64,000 bases of DNA, taken from the NCBI GenBank assembly GCA_949825065.1, contig OX463846.1, positions 4,855,366 to 4,919,365 of the forward strand, in the 5' to 3' direction. The notes below the pieces were generated by a model that worked only from the letters and a program-made list of their open reading frames with translations, did not search any database and was not told where the DNA came from. How positions within the stretch are numbered: position 1 is the first letter of the stretch; each line of letters opens with the position of its first letter. Below, piece after piece: positions 28,401 through 35,060 of this stretch. The position numbers and the translations under genes are program-made. This DNA is from Odontocerum albicorne. Lineage: Eukaryota; Arthropoda; Insecta; Trichoptera; Odontoceridae.

Positions 28401-31400
28401 GCAGCATCCACCATATTCACCTGATATTGCACCTTTGGATTACCGTATTTTTAGGTCGATGGAACATTCCCTTCGAGACAAAAAATCTACGAATTTTGAA
28501 CTAGTCCAAAATCACTTGGAGTCATATTTTACCGAAAAACCGCCAGAATTATACGAATAAGGTATTTAAAAACTGCCTATTCTGTGGAGGAAGATCATCG
28601 GTAACAACGGTAATTATTTAACGGAATAATATTGTACAGTTTTTGTTTAAATCCATTTTTTGTCGCATCAAAAAAAATTGTCATTACTTTCCGCTTTACC
28701 TAATATAATTTACTAGGCCTCAAAGACTGTCGGTTTTTACGAAAATTTCAATATTTAATAATTTTTATTTGCTATGAACTTATTACATAAAGAATTCAGT
28801 TGATAAGAAATAGTCATCTCCATCATCTAAGTGAGGGAATTTGTTTACTTAGGCAGCAGAGTATCCCAAGATGGCCGATCAAAGGCAGAAATAATAAGTA
28901 GGGTCCAACAGGCAAGAGTTGCTTTTAACAAGAAATCCAAGATATTTGAATCTCCTAACATTGATATCAATGTTAGGAAGAATTTAGTGAAAACTCTTGT
29001 CTGGAGTGTGCTGTTGTATGGCTGCGAAACGTGGACCATCAGCCAGAGCGAGTCCGGGCGTCTGGCTACCTTTGAGATGTGGTGCTACAGGCGCATGGCC
29101 AGGATCCATTGGTCAGATCACATCCGAAACGATGAGGTACTGAGCGGGGTCGGAGAAACAAGGCAACTCCTAAATAGAGTTGCCCAACAACGATCCAGTT
29201 GGATAGGCCATAAAATCAGGCACCCAGGCATGCTCCTTACCATCGTCGCCCTAGATATAGCTACTTGGGCCGGGTGATCCGGGATGTGCGCTGTGGCAGC
29301 TACCAGGAGATGAAGAGACTGGCGGATGACAGATATGAGTGGAGGGATCGAGTGATTGGTGCAGACCAATCCTAGGATTGTAACCCGGAAAAAAAAAGAC
29401 ATCTCCAGTAGATTGAAATTGACTAAATATGATGTTAAATTGTCTAAACACAATGAATTATATTTTCAAATAAATCTGCTCAATAATGCCAAAATTTTTG
29501 TAATTTCCAGGTGTTTTGCCTTAACTTTGAGCTTTCTCGAGAGGTTTACGGGGAAATACGGAATCACGCTCTGAAAGAAGATGGAGCCAATATACTTGTT
29601 ACCAAAGAGAATAAGCAGGAATACGTGGATCTATATGTAGATTTTATATTCAACAAATCAATCGGGACAAAGTTTGAAGCATTTTATAATGGTTTTTACA
29701 AGGTGAGTTTCTCAATAGGTTCATTTCGTGGTTTTTTCCTCTTTTACAAAATAAAGCCAGAAATTAGCAATCATTTTCAAAGTTAATATGGATAATCAAA
29801 TTTTGAATCAGCATCAAATTACTCCTTTGTGTGCGTTTTAGTTTATGACATAACATTTAATAAAATTTGACATCTGTATTTGTTAATACAACCATATATG
29901 AGTTTTTCCATGCAAGCTTGCATTATCAGTGAGAGTTTTTCATCCATTTTTAATTGTTTTTATCAAAAAAACTGCATTTCAAGTAATATAATATATAGTT
30001 CCCAAATAAACAAATATTTCTTTTGCTACACCAAACAAGCTACTTTTTTCTAAGATGCTTCTAAAGGCGCAATTCAACTAAGGCAACGCTGAACGACATG
30101 AGGCATGTGACATGTTTCCTAGTGTTGCCTGTTCCTAGGTGTGTGACTATGTGCCACAAAGTTTAACATTGTCGCATGCGGATTTTGACTCCCCGAGTCG
30201 CATGCGCTTTATCGTCAATACGTGTAGCATGTTGTTTCTTCTTTAACATATTGACACACCATCAATTGAAGAATAAAACTCATAAACCACATAACAACCG
30301 TGTTTTGATTTTTTTTTATGGAAAAACAGTCTAATCAACAAGCGACAATATACCCATAAATGGCATATATGTGAATTCAAACTAAAAGTGATTCTGTTTT
30401 ACAACCAAAGATGTCACTGGGCACATCTCCACAAGCAGTTTACTCAAATACCGCACAGTTTTTTTCTTATAACTCTTTACATATTTTTTGGCTCTTGAGT
30501 GGTTTATGAGTTTTACTCTTCAATTATTCTTAGTGCATGTATGTCTTCAAAATTTAGTACTATATTGTTTTAGTATTGAGACTTTGACTTTTTTTTAATT
30601 CAGGTATGTGGTGGACGAGTTTTGAAGTTGTTTGAACCACATGAATTAATGGCAGTGGTCGTGGGAAATGAAAAGTACGACTGGGAAGCTCTGGAGACTG
30701 CCGCTCAGTATCGTGGGGGCTACACTGCCTCGGATACCAACATAAGGGCTTTCTGGGAAGTGCTGCATTCCCTGTCAGAGAAGGACAAGAGAAACTTCTT
30801 GCTGTTCCTCACTGGCAGTGATAGGATACCTATTCAAGGAATGAAAGCCATAACTGTGAGTTATTTGTAAAATATTGACTCTTGCATTTTTAAGTAGAAG
30901 TGTTACCTGGAACAGTTTCAAGTATTGGGTGTTAACATAAATTGTGTCCGTTTTTTTTCCAAATGAAGAGAACAAGAGGACACAACAAAAAAAATTATAA
31001 CAAATTAGTCAATAATGTATTCTCCTTCATTATTTTACAACACTAGTCAATAATGTATTCTCCTTCATTATTTACAACTTCTTGCCAATGTTCTACAAGT
31101 TTTTCAATGCCTGTGCGATAAAAACCATCTGGTCTTGACTCGAGGAATTCGTCCAACCATGTCCGCAATTTGACATCATTATTTAAGGAAAACCATCGAC
31201 GAGCTGTCCTTACATTCATAGTATCTTCACCGTACACTTCGCAAATATTGCGAGCAGCTTTGGCAGCTTTATTCCCTCGATTGAACGCGAACAGAAGGAG
31301 GTGTCGAAAATGCTCACTTTCGCCTACATGACATTCCATTTTGAAGGCTTCTAATCAAATAAAATATTATATGTAAGGTAAAAACAAACACAATATCTTG

Positions 31401-32132
31401 TATAGCAGATAATTTTCTTTCGAATGACGTATAACATTTACCATTTTGTTTTACTTTTGGTGCTCATTTATAAATTGAAAAAAAAACAGACACAACTTAT
31501 GTTAACACCTAATACATGTTCTAAATGAAAATGTAAAATAAGGGAAAGTATGATTTAAGGGAATATATTTCAATAATTCATTTTAAATTTAATACATTCA
31601 CACTAAGTTTTTTGTGAGCTATTATTATCCAGGCTTTTATGGCATTCACATATAAATTCCCTTGATTAAAAGCAACATCAAAAACTTTCGAACGTTTTGA
31701 AAAGTAACAGAATTATCATAAATTTAAAAAGATCTTGGAAATACCTTTAAATCTTTGTCAATAATCACAATGTATCTATTAGTAATGGTGTTGTGTACGT
31801 ATGCACAAAGCTTACTGTGAACATGTTGTAATTTAAATTTTGAGAATTTTTTTTCATTAAATGAATTGAATAGAAAATATAAATTCCGAGCAACACTATT
31901 CTTAACCCATTTTATATTTGTTTCCAAGTCTTTAACTGTGTGGTGATCTTTTTCTATAATTAGTGTTTTTCTATTTCAGATAACAATTCAGCCAACAACT
32001 GATGACAAGTTCCTGCCCGTCGCCCACACTTGCTTTAATCTTCTGGACCTACCTAGGTACTCTACTAAGGAAAAGCTCAGATATAAATTGCTCCAAGCCA
32101 TTCAACAGACTGAAGGATTTTCTTTGGTTTGA
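1220..32132 (+). CDS. HERC4: HERC4-type E3 ubiquitin-protein ligase, 3' ten exons (5' end outside window)
   Basis: Joined exons: 1220-1420, 1966-2145, 5250-5537, 9415-9591, 21812-22072, 23387-23564, 25594-25772, 29511-29702, 30604-30855, 31980-32132. All have AG acceptors and GT donors. All joins are phase 0 except one phase 1 join after 23564. They encode 686 residues. Residues 1-30 contain [14 protein letters not shown], typical of the closing RCC1 blade. Residues about 283-686 form the HECT domain: [53 protein letters not shown], and the catalytic Cys in [16 protein letters not shown], 33 residues from the end, closing in GFSLV. HECT ligases take ubiquitin from an E2 onto this Cys and pass it to a substrate lysine. 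Family members are about 1050 aa, so some 370 residues (the RCC1 propeller) lie upstream. The reading frame is intact throughout despite heavy transposon load in the introns. Confidence 0.93.
1966..2145 (+). CDS. HERC4: HERC4 exon: linker
   Basis: Acceptor TTTTATTTTCAG; donor GTGAGT. 60 codons. Reads [20 protein letters not shown] and later [18 protein letters not shown], matching the HERC3/HERC4 region where a variable loop precedes the GVD...A..F helix. Confidence 0.9.
2600..2800 (+). repeat. Dispersed repeat 'E', copy 1 left part (continues at 3365-3490)
   Basis: Shares TTTTGTGT.CA.GGTTAAACA and TGGTACATCT.. with copies at 17195 and 26055, followed by the AAACAAATGACTAATC junction. The copy is split by the insertion 2801-3364 and continues with ATCAATAATGG.AGAACTAGAGG and GGATATTT up to about 3490. 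No coding content; family unknown. Confidence 0.5.
2801..3364 (+). mobile_element. Poly(A)-tailed retro-insertion, unknown class
   Basis: This stretch is missing in the other copies of repeat E, ends in a run of nine or ten A, and is flanked by a direct repeat ACTAATC (2794-2800 and 3365-3371). That is the signature of target-primed retroposition. The body is locally GC-richer (2880-3130) and shows no coding frame. Probably a SINE or a LINE 3' end. Confidence 0.5.
3580..4294 (+). repeat. Minisatellite, about 73 bp unit, ten copies
   Basis: Ten tandem units of 70-75 bp, each containing ACATAGTTTACATATTGC, TCTCATACAAGAGCAACATT and GTTAAAAACAGTTGAATAGC. Units are nearly identical apart from the length of the T run at the junction, so the array is young or homogenised. 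It sits in the HERC4 intron 2146-5249. Each unit carries GCAACATT twice, about 30 bases apart. Confidence 0.95.
4285..4335. repeat. Hairpin with A8/T8 outer stem at the end of the minisatellite
   Basis: CTGTATATAAG at 4296-4306 is the exact inverse complement of CTTATATACAG at 4315-4325, with an 8-base loop. The arms extend outward as A8 and T8. The last minisatellite unit runs directly into it. Confidence 0.8.
4745..4835 (-). mobile_element. Fragment of foldback element related to 35745-35928
   Basis: On the - strand it reads GAAGACGGTGGTCTTCAAAA followed by CCCAAAAATAAACCAGTGGTG, a diverged copy of the right arm of the hammerhead-bearing foldback at 35.8 kb. The CTGANGA core is lost, so no ribozyme is expected here. 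Confidence 0.4.
5250..5537 (+). CDS. HERC4: HERC4 exon: linker helices
   Basis: Acceptor TTATTTTCTAG; donor GTGAGG. 96 codons. Contains [19 protein letters not shown] and a [20 protein letters not shown] helix, characteristic of the HERC3/4 middle region. Confidence 0.9.
5590..5775 (+). pseudogene. Transposase fragment (DDE, insect DUF4817-type), decayed
   Basis: Reads [13 protein letters not shown] and [19 protein letters not shown], a decayed version of the FQQDGAPPHYH block of this transposase type. Too short and isolated to be functional. It sits just 3' of a HERC4 exon. Confidence 0.4.
5866..6035 (+). mobile_element. tRNA-derived SINE, 5'-truncated
   Basis: Same family as 701-890: B box GGTTCGATCCC, body TTAGGGCC, GGTTGGAAGAGATT, end GCCAGGTT plus A11. 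The A-box part is missing. Confidence 0.75.
6067..6625 (+). mobile_element. TA-flanked DNA transposon, internally deleted
   Basis: The ends AGGGTCTTTCAAATTGAGCG (6070) and CGCTCAATTTGAAAGACCCT (about 6605) are inverse complements, flanked by TA. Inside, [20 protein letters not shown] shows the last catalytic region of an insect IS630/Tc1-like transposase; the frame then has TAG and TAA stops. Most of the transposase is gone. Confidence 0.65.
6690..6957 (+). pseudogene. LINE reverse transcriptase fragment
   Basis: Interrupted frame with [30 protein letters not shown], matching the RT palm region (W....I..I.KKGD, ....DQIF). Stops and frame changes show decay. It abuts an oppositely oriented fragment. 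Confidence 0.5.
6957..7310 (-). pseudogene. LINE C-terminal fragment
   Basis: On the - strand: [20 protein letters not shown] followed by [18 protein letters not shown]. This is the usual end of RTE-type or related non-LTR ORFs (WLGHV.RM...PR.AL ... R..WR.LV). One internal stop. Confidence 0.55.
7310..7500 (+). pseudogene. LINE reverse transcriptase fragment, second copy
   Basis: Reads [20 protein letters not shown] then KKVFDTQS, the RT block that contains the first catalytic Asp (FDF.K.FD). It overlaps in content with the end of the fragment at 6690-6957, so it derives from another copy. Confidence 0.5.
7597..9394 (+). mobile_element. TTAA-flanked (piggyBac-type) MITE, copy 1, split by a mariner
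   Basis: Begins TTAACCCTTTATGGGGTAAG and ends ..GGTTAA; both ends are TTAA. The sequence matches 12580-13106 almost throughout (GGCGGTCGCATATGAGA, CCATAAGGGTGGTC, TGCGACCGATTTCTG). The mariner 7851-9135 interrupts it. The right end (TTAA 9391-9394) is 20 bases from the acceptor AG of the HERC4 exon at 9415. Confidence 0.75.
7851..9135 (-). mobile_element. mariner-like transposon, near full length, disrupted transposase
   Basis: Terminal inverted repeats TTAGGTGTACAAATAAGTTT (7851) and ACTTATTTGTACACCCAA (9118-9135), with TA on both sides (7849-7850, 9136-9137). The transposase is on the - strand: 8299-8973 is open and gives the helix-turn-helix region ([38 protein letters not shown]), then [19 protein letters not shown] with the first catalytic Asp. 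The frame breaks near 8295; the HDNA region persists in another frame below that. Inactive copy. Confidence 0.9.
9415..9591 (+). CDS. HERC4: HERC4 exon: pre-HECT
   Basis: Polypyrimidine tract TTTTTTTTTCAG before 9415; donor GTGAGA. 59 codons, including [19 protein letters not shown], the conserved FYI..L.ELVD..EDY motif of HERC4. The exon lies between a TTAA element ending at 9394 and a mariner starting at 9709. Confidence 0.9.
9755..10213. mobile_element. TA-flanked MITE, 'GTTCGG' family, copy 1
   Basis: Ends TAGTTCGGAAATTCTAGGAT and its inverse; TIRs run about 55 bases. Other copies are 37675-37889 and 57445-57659. It is inserted in the mariner 9709-11403 and is itself interrupted by 9853-10100. 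Confidence 0.85.
9853..10100. mobile_element. TTAA-flanked MITE nested in a MITE
   Basis: Flanked by TTAA (9853-9856, 10097-10100), where undisturbed copies of the host MITE have one TTAA. Ends CCTTTTCCGGTCC and GGACTGGAAAGGG are inverted repeats. Inside, CGAATGACATTCGACATAGG is repeated twice, and AATAAAACTATTTTTATGTTCACAAG occurs as a near-tandem pair. Confidence 0.85.
11494..11640 (+). repeat. 43-bp tandem duplication in hAT-like terminal sequence
   Basis: The unit CACTATGAGTCAATAAGTTC..GCGACT occurs at 11494-11536 and 11537-11579. The text CATGTGGGTCGCGACTCC..GGGGGTTGCG resembles hAT transposon ends. No partner TIR was found. Confidence 0.45.
11725..11905 (+). mobile_element. tRNA-derived SINE, divergent subfamily
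   Basis: Head CTAGTTGGTAAGACGCCTGA with B box AGGTTCGATTTCC; the body shares TGGTTTTCACTTAAGG, GGTTGATCGGAAGAGATTG and CGCCAGGTT-like end with the other SINEs. The head differs, so the same tail is joined to another tRNA variant. Confidence 0.65.
11906..12579. other. Intronic stretch, nothing recognised
   Basis: A+T-rich HERC4 intron sequence. No frame longer than about 50 codons resembles a known protein and no terminal repeats are visible. Confidence 0.5.
12580..13106 (+). mobile_element. TTAA-flanked (piggyBac-type) MITE, copy 2, uninterrupted
   Basis: TTAACCCTTTATAGCGCAAG at the left, TCCGTTAAAGGGTTAA at the right; TTAA flanks. 527 bp with no coding frame. It is the intact reference for the split copy at 7597-9394. 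Confidence 0.78.
13763..14370. mobile_element. Tigger/pogo-like non-autonomous element
   Basis: TACAGTAAATCCCCGTTAAG at 13763 and CTTAACGGGATTTTACTGTA-type end at 14349-14370 (seen as TTAACGGGATTTTACTGTA) are inverse complements, with TA at each end. CAGTAAAATCCCGTTAA termini are typical of pogo/Tigger MITEs. 608 bp, no transposase seen. Confidence 0.65.
14840..16192. mobile_element. Tigger-like element containing a mariner derivative
   Basis: TACAGTAGTCCTCCC at 14840 and GGGGGACTACTGTA at 16179-16192 are inverse complements with TA ends. Without the insertion 14888-15981 it would be about 260 bp. Confidence 0.55.
14888..15981. mobile_element. mariner derivative, head-to-head (5'-5') arrangement
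   Basis: Ends TATTGGGTGTTAACATAAGT and its inverse. The left half encodes the mariner N-terminus on + (15062-15280: [40 protein letters not shown]). The right half encodes the same N-terminal region on - (about 15560-15815). So both halves are 5' halves facing each other and the catalytic core is absent. Confidence 0.8.
16795..16965 (+). mobile_element. tRNA-derived SINE, 5'-truncated
   Basis: GTCTGCCGATCCGGAGGTTG, B box GGTTCGATCCC, body TTAGGGCCC and GGTTGGAAGAGATTGCC, end CGCCAGGTG plus A-rich tail. Same family as 701-890. Confidence 0.75.
17195..17600 (+). repeat. Dispersed repeat 'E', copy 2, with a 56-bp tandem duplication
   Basis: The unit starting TATTTATTTTCATTCTTTTG occurs twice in exact tandem (17195-17250, 17251-17306). 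The rest (ACAAATGACTAATCTCAATC, AATAATGGTAGAACTGGAGG) is shared with copies at 2600-3490 and 26055-27010. Confidence 0.65.
17886..18496 (-). mobile_element. RTE-like LINE, 5'-truncated, 12-bp target duplication
   Basis: Open on the - strand for about 195 codons: [69 protein letters not shown], close to RTE/BovB-type C-termini. Flanked by ACTCATACACAT (17874-17885 and 18497-18508). The 3' tail ends in GAAGAAG. A young-looking insertion; the upstream RT is missing, so it cannot move by itself. Confidence 0.85.
18757..18910 (-). pseudogene. CR1-like LINE C-terminal fragment
   Basis: - strand reads [20 protein letters not shown] then [20 protein letters not shown], the usual C-terminal motif of CR1-group ORF2 (F..RVV..WN.LP..V..A.....FK..LD). 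Isolated. Confidence 0.55.
18958..19910 (+). mobile_element. mariner-like transposon, internally deleted, C-terminal half readable
   Basis: CGAGGCGTATCCACAAAGTA at the left and the inverse (TACTTTATGGATATGCCTCG) at the right, TA flanks. The helix-turn-helix region is missing. Remaining: [13 protein letters not shown] (first Asp), [11 protein letters not shown] (second), [11 protein letters not shown] (third, D34D spacing kept). 19350-19811 is an open 153-codon stretch. One frameshift near 19290. Confidence 0.9.
20079..20629 (-). mobile_element. Deleted derivative of the TATTGGGTG mariner
   Basis: TATTGGGTGTTAACATAAGT and its inverse at the ends. On -, the N-terminal region joins directly to the transposase C-terminus ([14 protein letters not shown]). 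The same deletion is found at 30923-31514, so this is a propagated subfamily. Confidence 0.85.
20918..21350 (-). pseudogene. hAT transposase C-terminal remnant
   Basis: - strand: [20 protein letters not shown] then RSGNEG, a decayed form of the hAT dimerisation block (TY.CE..FS....IKT..R). At about 20926, GAGGGTTTTTCAAAC resembles a hAT terminus. Confidence 0.45.
21360..21735 (-). pseudogene. LINE C-terminal fragment next to a HERC4 exon
   Basis: - strand: [18 protein letters not shown], then [20 protein letters not shown] and [20 protein letters not shown], the usual C-terminal block of RTE-like ORFs. A frameshift lies near 21640. It ends 77 bases before the exon at 21812. Confidence 0.72.
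21812..22072 (+). CDS. HERC4: HERC4 exon: start of HECT N-lobe
   Basis: Acceptor TTCTTTTACAG; donor GTAATT. 87 codons: [19 protein letters not shown], later [16 protein letters not shown] and DLKKPLK. Matches the first HECT segment (...YPFL.DA..K.., R..LV.D.L..L). Confidence 0.92.
22133..22228 (+). repeat. 32-bp tandem repeat, three copies
   Basis: Unit TTTAAAATCAAAACATGAAT plus GTACCTGCATGA, three near-identical copies directly after the HERC4 exon ending at 22072. Confidence 0.9.
22390..23180 (-). pseudogene. Strongly decayed mariner remnant
   Basis: - strand pieces [19 protein letters not shown] and KKIMVTAG resemble the first-Asp block of mariner transposases. Frames are broken and no TIR pair was identified. 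Confidence 0.4.
23387..23564 (+). CDS. HERC4: HERC4 exon: HECT N-lobe
   Basis: Acceptor GTTAACAG; donor GTATGT; ends in phase 1. Encodes [34 protein letters not shown] and [17 protein letters not shown]. The GEEA.DAGGV.KEFF block is diagnostic for HECT domains. Confidence 0.93.
24258..25347 (-). mobile_element. mariner-like transposon, disrupted, with LINE insertion
   Basis: Left AAGGGTAGTTTGAAAAGTTT and right inverse (AAACTTTTCGAACTATCCTT). - strand: [40 protein letters not shown] (N-terminal part), and [20 protein letters not shown] (third catalytic region, with the usual D replaced by N in PHNFFLF; D and N both occur at this place in related lineages). The LINE tail 25047-25181 sits near its right end. 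Confidence 0.8.
25047..25181 (-). mobile_element. LINE 3'-end fragment with 10-bp target duplication
   Basis: 135 bp ending (-) in GAAGAAGAAG, flanked by CATGGTAAAT at 25037-25046 and 25182-25191. - strand reads [16 protein letters not shown], a common LINE ORF end. A diverged copy is at 45545-45670 on the other strand. Confidence 0.75.
25594..25772 (+). CDS. HERC4: HERC4 exon: HECT N-lobe
   Basis: Acceptor CTGTTTTCAG; donor GTATGT. It completes the split Gly codon, then [19 protein letters not shown] and [18 protein letters not shown], the E2-binding part of the lobe. Confidence 0.92.
26055..27010 (+). repeat. Dispersed repeat 'E', copy 3, split by a mariner derivative
   Basis: Left part 26055-26192 (GTGTACATGGTTAAGCA..ACATCTGGCGGG) and right part 26844-27010 (ATCAATAATGATAGAACTAG, GGATGGTGCATATCTGATAA). 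The insertion 26193-26843 lies at the TA after GACTAA. Confidence 0.6.
26193..26843. mobile_element. mariner derivative, head-to-head, with 34-bp perfect hairpin
   Basis: TATTGGGTGTTAACATAAGT ends. Both halves are 5' regions. An exact inverted repeat of 34 bases (26347-26380 and 26385-26418, loop CTTA) lies in the left third. The transposase start on + (about 26442) has a stop at codon 3. Confidence 0.82.
27433..28702 (+). mobile_element. mariner-like transposon, full length, broken ORF
   Basis: TAGGTAAAGCGGAAAGTAAT and its inverse (ATTACTTTCCGCTTTACCTA). + strand: [15 protein letters not shown] HTH ([11 protein letters not shown] then TGA), [19 protein letters not shown] (first Asp), [20 protein letters not shown] (second), [20 protein letters not shown] (third, D34D). 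Stops and about two frameshifts. Confidence 0.88.
28823..29399 (+). mobile_element. LINE C-terminal fragment, 5'-truncated
   Basis: Open for about 148 codons: [54 protein letters not shown], then a frameshift and [24 protein letters not shown]. Ends in A9. Probable target duplication CATCTCCA (28815-28822 and 29400-29407). Confidence 0.82.
29511..29702 (+). CDS. HERC4: HERC4 exon: HECT N-lobe
   Basis: Acceptor TAATTTCCAG; donor GTGAGT. 64 codons: [47 protein letters not shown]. Canonical HECT blocks (F......G......L...G....VT..N..EYV.L). Confidence 0.93.
30263..30522. repeat. Inverted repeat, about 28-bp arms
   Basis: CAATTGAAGAATAAAACTCA (30263) and TGAGTTTTACTCTTCAATTA (about 30503) are near-exact inverse complements, both extending over ATAAACCAC. 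Probably the core of an unclassified MITE in the last large HERC4 intron but one. Confidence 0.6.
30604..30855 (+). CDS. HERC4: HERC4 exon: hinge and C-lobe
   Basis: Acceptor TTTTTTTAATTCAG; donor GTGAGT. 84 codons: [56 protein letters not shown]. Spans the hinge and the start of the C-lobe. Confidence 0.93.
30923..31514 (-). mobile_element. Deleted derivative of the TATTGGGTG mariner, with fused ORF
   Basis: TATTGGGTGTTAACATAAAT and its inverse at the ends. It has the same internal deletion as 20079-20629 and lies in the last HERC4 intron. The fused ORF is listed separately. Confidence 0.85.
31043..31339 (-). CDS. 98-aa ORF: mariner transposase N-terminus fused to C-terminus
   Basis: Residues 1-50 give the first helix-turn-helix of mariner transposase ([39 protein letters not shown]). 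Residues 51-98 give the C-terminal end ([37 protein letters not shown]). All three catalytic Asp are missing. It could bind or partly bind the element ends without cutting, but expression is unknown. The sister copy at 20079 has a frame break. Confidence 0.55.
   Translation of the reverse strand: MECHVGESEHFRHLLLFAFNRGNKAAKAARNICEVYGEDTMNVRTARRWFSLNNDVKLRTWLDEFLESRPDGFYRTGIEKLVEHWQEVVNNEGEYIID
31980..32132 (+). CDS. HERC4: HERC4 last coding exon, catalytic Cys
   Basis: Acceptor TTCTATTTCAG. 50 codons and TGA at 32130-32132. Catalytic Cys codon TGC at 32031-32033 in [14 protein letters not shown]. The C-terminus GFSLV keeps the large hydrophobic near-terminal residues that HECT ligases need. 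Confidence 0.95.
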   Translation: MTIQPTTDDKFLPVAHTCFNLLDLPRYSTKEKLRYKLLQAIQQTEGFSLV

Positions 32133-32256
32133 CCGTTATTATTTGCTATTCATCACTTGGTTCAGGGGTTTTTTAAGTTAACATTTTTGTTTAGCTATTT
32201 ATATCTCAAATTCTCTTTTTTTTTTTTAAAACACAGGGTAGTTGAATACTTCAAAT

Positions 32257-32262
32257 AATAAA
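32257..32262 (+). promoter_or_regulatory. Candidate polyadenylation signal for HERC4
   Basis: AATAAA 125 bases after the HERC4 stop. It is the first canonical hexamer; other AATAAA occur downstream in this A+T-rich region, so use is not proven. Confidence 0.45.
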
Positions 32263-34635
32263 TGTAATTGTGTAATAACATGTTAGTAAAGAAGCTTATT
32301 TACTTTTCATGTTTTTGATTTCAATATAATCTTGTATTGTGGATTTTTTTTTATATTCAACCGTTTATTTGAGTTGAAAGAAATATAATGAAATTTAGAG
32401 ACTACCCATTTGTTGATATTTTAATTACAGTTCAAATGTTAAATTTTTTAAGTCTCAGTGTTTAAAATATTTGTTTGCACATTAATTTTTTTTTAAAAGT
32501 GTTGTTTGTAAATACTTTATACGAAACTAAAATTGGATTGGATTTAAAAATTTTAACGTAAATTTCAATACACACACATACATAAATCCTTATTTTGACA
32601 AGAATTCGTGAAACTCGTTTGATTCTTTTTAAATTATTGGAACAAATTTTAGTAAAAAGGCTTTTATTAATTTTTTGTTCAAATTTGTCAATAACTTTTT
32701 AATTTTGATGTTGATTCATTTTGGGATTATTATTGATTTAGATGTCAAAATAAAATTAGGTATTTTTCTACGCATAGATAGTAAATGTCATAAAATCCCC
32801 ATATGTTGTAATATTATTAAATAAATCATAAATTTTAATTTACAGCTCTTATAAAGTTTTAATATGAAAGTCATATGTTTAGAATATATAGAAAAAACAG
32901 TGATTTAACTAAAAAATATGCATTCTAATTATTATTTTAATTTATAAAAAGGCAGCATCGCCTAGGATTGATTTATTTGACTACTTTATAAAATTGATTT
33001 TAACACTTAATGAAAACATGCTTGGCACTTATTAAAAATGATTTTTATGTGTATCTATTACAGTTTTGAGAAAAATACTTCCTGCAAACTTATTATTATT
33101 ATTGTTGTTATTAAATAAATAATATTGATCCTTCGGTTTAGTTTGAGCTGTAAAATTAGCCTAATATTTTGTATGATGGATGTAAAATTGTTAAACATGA
33201 GACTTTAGCTGTACTGCTACTTAAAGTGCCTTGCAATCAGAGTTTTTTACCCGCTTAACACACTAGGTAAGAGTTTCAAGTAATGACATTAAGGGGTGCC
33301 ATAGAGTATGATCCCTGTATATTTAGAGACAAGGGCAAACACAATTCAAGGCGTATTGAAATGTATTAAAATGTTATTTAATTCAATCACAGGACATAAA
33401 AATGAATAAAAGTGCCGTAAAAATAATTACTACGCCCATTACCGGTTCAGTTTCTTGACGTACAGGGAGGCAACATGATACAATGAAAATATTCATTCTT
33501 ACATTAGTATTCTTTCATATTTGTAATTCAGTCCATTTGCAAACTTATTTAGCCGAAGTTCTAATGTTACTTTTATTCATTGATAATCCTGTTTTCAGGA
33601 GTTCACAATTCATGAAACTATTTTCAATTTATTTGTTTTGTGGGACATTGATAGAAGTGTTATGTTTTTGTTAAAACTTTATCAAATGGAAACAATAATC
33701 CTTACTGCCAGTATTTTTTTCTTCCTACATTATGGAGAGATGTAATGTTTATATTGGAATGGTGGCAAGTTCCAGCCTCCACCCTTAGTACAAATCAAAT
33801 TATCCTTAAATTATTCAGAAATTCTCTCATACTCCACCAGATTGATGTCTGATTCTGACCGTCAGTGAAGACAGACAGACGATATAGCTTTTATTAAAAA
33901 GCGACAATTTTTTTTATTATTTGTCACACTGAAATCATCTTGTGTTTTCAGAAAAAAAAAAACAGCCTCTATATAGGTTTGTTAAAACTATTTTTATATC
34001 CATAGAAGTTTTTCTGTATTTATGTATATATTCATATTTTTTGACAATATACTGGATTTAGTTACAGCGTTATTCTGACTACATACATTTGTATGTTAAA
34101 CTAATCTGGTCTGCAATAAGGACTTTAATATTATTGACTCCATTTTCAATAAAAATTGTATAAACATATATTTAGGTAAAATCGAAAAAAGTGATTTATC
34201 AATAAAGCTTTTTTAAAAATTTAATATCTTTTTTTGTCACCATTTAAGTCAATACATCTTTTTGTATTTGTGTTGTCAGATCTCGAAAAATTCAACTGTA
34301 ATAGGAATGTTTTACAGTTTGTAATAAGTATTAATAGTCCTGATTAAACAGAAATAAATATTATGACTAGTTTTTTGACCATTGCCCTGTTTTACTTATC
34401 AGAATGGTGTGGAGTGAACAGCTTCAGATTAATTATGTTTATGAGAATACATTCTTTTAATTTATAACTGATATATAGACATATAATGTTCGACAACAAG
34501 ATATATTATATTATTTAAGTGCATCTAAAGCTATTCCACAAATTATACTTTATTACTACAACACATATTTTTACCTTCTATATTGAAGCTTACATCAGGT
34601 ACTTTGAAAGAAATATAATTTATTCTTGTTTTTAT
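32263..34635. other. Intergenic A+T-rich stretch, nothing recognised
   Basis: Downstream of HERC4. Homopolymer and AT-rich text with no frame that resembles a protein and no clear terminal repeats. Part may be an extended 3' UTR. Confidence 0.6.
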
Positions 34636-35060
34636 TGGGTAACCAAAAAATATTGTGCGATTTTTTTATAATCAAAATTAAATTTACTCAAAATGTTTTT
34701 TTCATCGAAAAAATAACCTCAATTCTTTCCCAACTTAATAGAACTTTTTAAATTCCTCTTTTAAACTTTTTTTCTTTTACATAAAAAAACTGAGACTTCT
34801 GCTTAAATCTTTTCTTTATTTTGGAACTGTCTATTTTATTCAGTGCTAAAAATTGTGGAAGTCACTCGGAGAAATGTCCGGGAATATGCTGGCTAAGTTT
34901 TCATGTCTTTCCAAGTTGACGCAAATGTAAACAAATAGTTTCGATGCTTATATTATACATTTGAGAAAATTCTTGACATATTTTCCTAGAATTGTTCTCA
35001 ACAGAAACACACAGCTCAGCATTATCAATGACAGATGGATGATCTTTCTCATAGTGTTAC
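34636..35060 (-). pseudogene. Decayed mariner N-terminal remnant
   Basis: - strand pieces HPSVIDNAELCVSVENNSRK and ICLHLRQLGKT, a stop, then KLSQHIPGHFSE follow the order of the mariner second helix-turn-helix (L...L......T..RHLKQLGK...L..W.PHEL.E). No catalytic part seen. Confidence 0.42.
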
